Shown: one piece after another, positions 61,715 to 64,000 of the stretch
How positions within the stretch are numbered: position 1 is the first letter of the stretch
How the letters are laid out: each line of letters starts with the position of its first letter
Assembly (NCBI GenBank): GCA_039816045.1
Contig: JBCBYB010000012.1
Location: 1 to 64,000, forward strand
Direction: 5' to 3'
Length of the DNA stretch: 64,000 nt
DNA from: Thermohalobaculum sp039816045
Lineage (GTDB): Bacteria; Pseudomonadota; Alphaproteobacteria; Rhodobacterales; Rhodobacteraceae
Position numbers and translations under genes: made by a program
Notes under the pieces: model-generated
The model's input: the letters and a program-made list of their open reading frames with translations, nothing else
Databases searched by the model: none
What the model was told of the DNA's origin: nothing

Positions 61715-63049
61715 TTGACCGGATGGGCGCGGCGCATCGCGGGGGGCCTGATCGCAGGGGCCATGGCCTTTGGCGCCCTGCCCGCTGTTGCGCAAGGGTT
61801 GGTGCGTGATGCCGAGATCGAGCGCACGCTGCGGGCGATGTCGACCCCGATCTTCCAGGCGGCAGGCATCCCGCCTGCCAGCATCGACATCCACATGGTC
61901 AACAGCCGCGCGCTGAATGCGTTCGTCGCGGGCGGGAACAACATGTTCCTGAACACCGGGCTGATGATGGCGCTGGAGACGCCTGAGGAGCTGATCGGTG
62001 TGATCGCGCACGAGACCGGGCACATCGCGGGCGGGCATCAGGCGCGGCGCGCCATCGCTGTGCGCAATGCCCGGGGGCCCGCGCTGCTGGGGCTTCTGGC
62101 GGGGATTGCCATCGGCGCAGCGGGTGGCGGTCCGGCCGGGGCGGCCATCGCCGCGGGATCGCAGTCGGCCGTCACGCGGGGGCTCCTGAGCTACAACCGT
62201 GGGGAGGAGGCCTCCGCCGACCAGGCGGCCATGCGCTACATGGCGCGCACCGGCGTGGACCCGGTCGGGCTCCTTAAGGTGATGCAGCGGTTCCGCGGCC
62301 AAGAGGTCTTCACCATCGGCAACACCGATCCTTACGTGCTGACGCACCCGCTCTCGACCCAGCGCGTCCAGTTGATCGAGCGCCACATCGCAGAGGCGAG
62401 CGCGCGCCAGTTCCCGCGAGACCCGGAGCGCGACTATTGGCACGCACGCATGCGGGCCAAGCTCGAAGGGTTTCTCAAGAACCCGCGCCGGGTGCTCTCC
62501 GATGTGGAGGGGTTTGAGGAAGACGAGCTGGTCCTCTACCGCAAGGCTGTGGCGCTGCACCGGCTGCCCTCTCCGGACGAGGCGATCGCGGCGGCGGACC
62601 GGCTGATCGCGCTGCGCCCCGAAGACCCGTTCTATCTGGAGCTCAAAGGCCAGATCCTGCACGAGTCGGGCCGCGCCTCCGAGGCGGTGCCCCTTTACCG
62701 CGCGGCGGTCTCGCGCGCGCCGAACCAGCCGCTGCTGAAGGCGGGGCTCGGGCGGACGCTGCTGGCGCTAAACACGCCAGAGGCCGATGCCGAGGCGCTG
62801 ACGGTCCTGAAATCCGCGCAGACGCTTGACCGGGCCGATGCCTCGGCGCTGCGTGACCTCGCGCAGGCCTATTCGCGCGCCGGCGATATCGGCATGGCGA
62901 CGCTGGCCACGGCCGAACGCTTTGCCCTCACCGGGCGCAACAAAGACGCGGTGCTGCATGCCAAGCGCGCCGCGAACCTGCTGCCGAACGGCTCGCCCGG
63001 CTGGCTGCGCGCCCAGGATATCCTGGTGCTCGACCGGCCCGAGGACTAA
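61715..63049 (+). CDS. M48-family metalloprotease with TPR repeats (BepA-like)
   Basis: A 444-residue exported protease using a TTG start with AGGAG 8 bases upstream. The signal peptide is RRIAGGLIAGAMAFGALPAV, cleaved near AQG. The zinc motif HETGH is in LIGVIAHETGHIAGGHQARR, with the third ligand Glu likely in RGEEASADQAAMRYM. The C-terminal ~200 residues form TPR-like helices (EAVPLYRAAVSRAPNQPLLK). E. coli BepA, of the same build, degrades misassembled outer-membrane proteins and helps LptD assembly; a similar role is inferred. The DsbA-like gene follows 37 bases downstream. Confidence 0.9.
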   Translation: MTGWARRIAGGLIAGAMAFGALPAVAQGLVRDAEIERTLRAMSTPIFQAAGIPPASIDIHMVNSRALNAFVAGGNNMFLNTGLMMALETPEELIGVIAHETGHIAGGHQARRAIAVRNARGPALLGLLAGIAIGAAGGGPAGAAIAAGSQSAVTRGLLSYNRGEEASADQAAMRYMARTGVDPVGLLKVMQRFRGQEVFTIGNTDPYVLTHPLSTQRVQLIERHIAEASARQFPRDPERDYWHARMRAKLEGFLKNPRRVLSDVEGFEEDELVLYRKAVALHRLPSPDEAIAAADRLIALRPEDPFYLELKGQILHESGRASEAVPLYRAAVSRAPNQPLLKAGLGRTLLALNTPEADAEALTVLKSAQTLDRADASALRDLAQAYSRAGDIGMATLATAERFALTGRNKDAVLHAKRAANLLPNGSPGWLRAQDILVLDRPED

Positions 63050-63086
63050 GCCGGATAACAACACACGCCCACAGAGAGGACACATA

Positions 63087-63872
63087 ATGACCCGCATCCG
63101 CTTGGCGCTCCTGCCGCTTCTCGCCCTTATGTCCTGGGCGGCGCCCGCTCCGGCAACGGCGCAGGAGACCACCTTCGAGCTGCCCTATCTCTCGACCCTC
63201 ACCGACGAGCAGCGCGACGCTCTGCACAACGAGATCCGGACCTACATCCTCCAGAACCCCGAGATCGTCATGGAGGCGATCGGTATCCTCCAGCAGCGCC
63301 GCCAGGAGGCGGAGCGCTTTGCCGAAGTGAACCTCGTCAAACGCCACCGCGATGCGCTGTTCTTTTCGCCGCATGACTGGGTGGGCGGGAACCCGGACGG
63401 CAGCATCACGCTGGTCGAGTTCTCGGACTATCGTTGCCCCTACTGCAAACGCGCCCATCCGGTGGTGAAAGAGTTTCTCGAGCGTGCGCCCGATGTGCGT
63501 CTGGTGATCAAAGAGTACCCGATCCTCGGCCCCGACAGCGTCACCGCCGGGCGCATGGCGATGGCCGCCGTCGATGTGAACCGCGAGCTCTACCCCGCGC
63601 TCAACGATGCGCTGATGGCCTATCGCGGGAACCTGACCGAGACCGCCGCCTACCGGATCGCGGGCGATGTGGGCTATGACATCGGCGAACTCCGGGCCAA
63701 GGCCAACAGCGAGGAGATCGAGGCGCGGCTCCAGGAGACCTATGCGCTCGCCCAGGCACTCAACGTCACCGGCACGCCGGGGTTTGTGCTCGAGAACCAG
63801 GTCATGCGCGGGTTCCTGCCGCTCGAGGACATGCTGGCGCGCCTGGAGGAGGCCCGCGCAGCCGCGAACTGA
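63087..63872 (+). CDS. DsbA-family thiol:disulfide interchange protein
   Basis: A 261-residue periplasmic oxidoreductase. Signal peptide RLALLPLLALMSWAAPAPAT cleaved near AQE; a helical N-terminal stalk (LQQRRQEAERFAEVNLVKRH) as in ScsC/Com1-type proteins; then the thioredoxin fold with CPYC in FSDYRCPYCKRAHPVVKEFL and the cis-Pro in VTGTPGFVLENQVM. It probably oxidises or isomerises disulfides in envelope proteins. GAGAGGA precedes the ATG. It follows the M48 protease gene in the same direction, joining two envelope quality-control genes. Confidence 0.92.
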   Translation: MTRIRLALLPLLALMSWAAPAPATAQETTFELPYLSTLTDEQRDALHNEIRTYILQNPEIVMEAIGILQQRRQEAERFAEVNLVKRHRDALFFSPHDWVGGNPDGSITLVEFSDYRCPYCKRAHPVVKEFLERAPDVRLVIKEYPILGPDSVTAGRMAMAAVDVNRELYPALNDALMAYRGNLTETAAYRIAGDVGYDIGELRAKANSEEIEARLQETYALAQALNVTGTPGFVLENQVMRGFLPLEDMLARLEEARAAAN

Positions 63873-63892
63873 CCCCGCATCGGGCAGGCCGT

Positions 63893-63920
63893 TTGACGCC
63901 TGGACACCTTCGCGTATAAC
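63893..63920 (+). promoter_or_regulatory. Strong sigma-70-type promoter
   Basis: TTGACG (63893-63898), a 16-base spacer and TATAAC (63915-63920) make the clearest housekeeping promoter in the window. The expected transcription start is near 63927, a few bases before a perfect hairpin. It drives the gene that starts at the right edge. Confidence 0.75.
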
Positions 63921-63928
63921 GGCCCACC

Positions 63929-63960
63929 GGGTGGCCGCACGGGACCGGCCACCCTTTTTT
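63929..63960 (+). terminator. Hairpin plus T6 immediately after promoter (leader element)
   Basis: A perfect 9-base-pair stem GGGTGGCCG (63929-63937) / CGGCCACCC (63946-63954) with an 8-base loop runs into TTTTTT (63955-63960). It has the shape of an intrinsic terminator but begins almost at the predicted transcription start of the next gene, whose likely ATG is 63997-63999 (GAGAGA upstream). It could end leftover transcription from the DsbA gene, act as an attenuator, or form a protective 5' stem. Confidence 0.65.
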
Positions 63961-64000
63961 GCCAGCTTTTCGTAAGCGGCACCCAAGAGAGACAAAATGA

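Noticed and set aside
61544..62662. N-terminal extension of the aminotransferase frame
   Set aside because: The extra 373 codons run antisense to the M48 protease gene, and the ATG at 61543 has a proper ribosome-binding site.

Overview
The window is a GC-rich chromosomal segment of an alphaproteobacterium, most likely a Rhodobacteraceae/Roseobacter-group species. Supporting signs are the order lipA, Coq10-like gene, pncC-pgpA-ispDF, dusB-ntrBC, ntrYX, trkAH, hfq, hflX; the fused IspDF enzyme; an RNase E with a large Ala/Glu-rich insertion; a VPLPA-type C-terminal sorting signal; and a GTTC-N7-GTTC (alphaproteobacterial LexA) operator. No rRNA, tRNA or CRISPR array was seen. Most of the sequence is housekeeping, with short accessory genes scattered between operons.

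Layout. 1-450: start of an IS630-type transposase cut by the window edge, plus a probable gene remnant. 451-8871: agmatinase with a DCC-family thiol oxidoreductase, a lysine-rich orphan protein, dnaE, a flavin-split-barrel protein, a small secreted protein, mce with a DUF1467 membrane protein, and a nitroreductase. 8868-11707: a leftward operon of a MORN-repeat exported protein, a double-GNAT protein and the nitroreductase, joined by ATGA overlaps. 11927-21198: nadE, a PH-like membrane protein with gltX, two orphan helical proteins, then cysS-cimA-NDUFAF6-like. 21203-28505: two exported proteins (one VPLPA-CTERM), a methyltransferase, trmFO, another orphan helical protein, a DUF4389 protein, an EEP-family phosphohydrolase, mtnA and small exported or membrane proteins. 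28673-44525: the conserved lipA to hflX block covering lipoate, isoprenoid and phospholipid synthesis, nitrogen/redox two-component systems, potassium uptake and RNA regulation. 44534-51269: Stf0 sulfotransferase, a 42-residue membrane ORF, recG, GFA protein, GNAT-ligA and a small secreted protein. 51380-64000: prfB, a possible tiny ORF, mrcA, amiC, rne, aminotransferase, M48 protease and DsbA-like protein. A strong promoter with a 5' hairpin leads into the next gene at the right edge.

The most notable find is a 42-codon membrane-protein ORF (45618-45746, minus) downstream of recG. It has a strong ribosome-binding site, a perfect GTTC-N7-GTTC box 31 bases upstream, a second near-match box and a downstream hairpin terminator. 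This is the architecture expected for an SOS-induced membrane peptide, comparable in concept to Caulobacter SidA. Other items worth a second look are four lysine-rich, signal-less helical orphans scattered among housekeeping genes; a set of about 90-residue secreted proteins sharing a Leu-Phe motif; a MORN protein built from a duplicated nine-repeat block; and an NtrX without GAFTGA next to an NtrC that has it.
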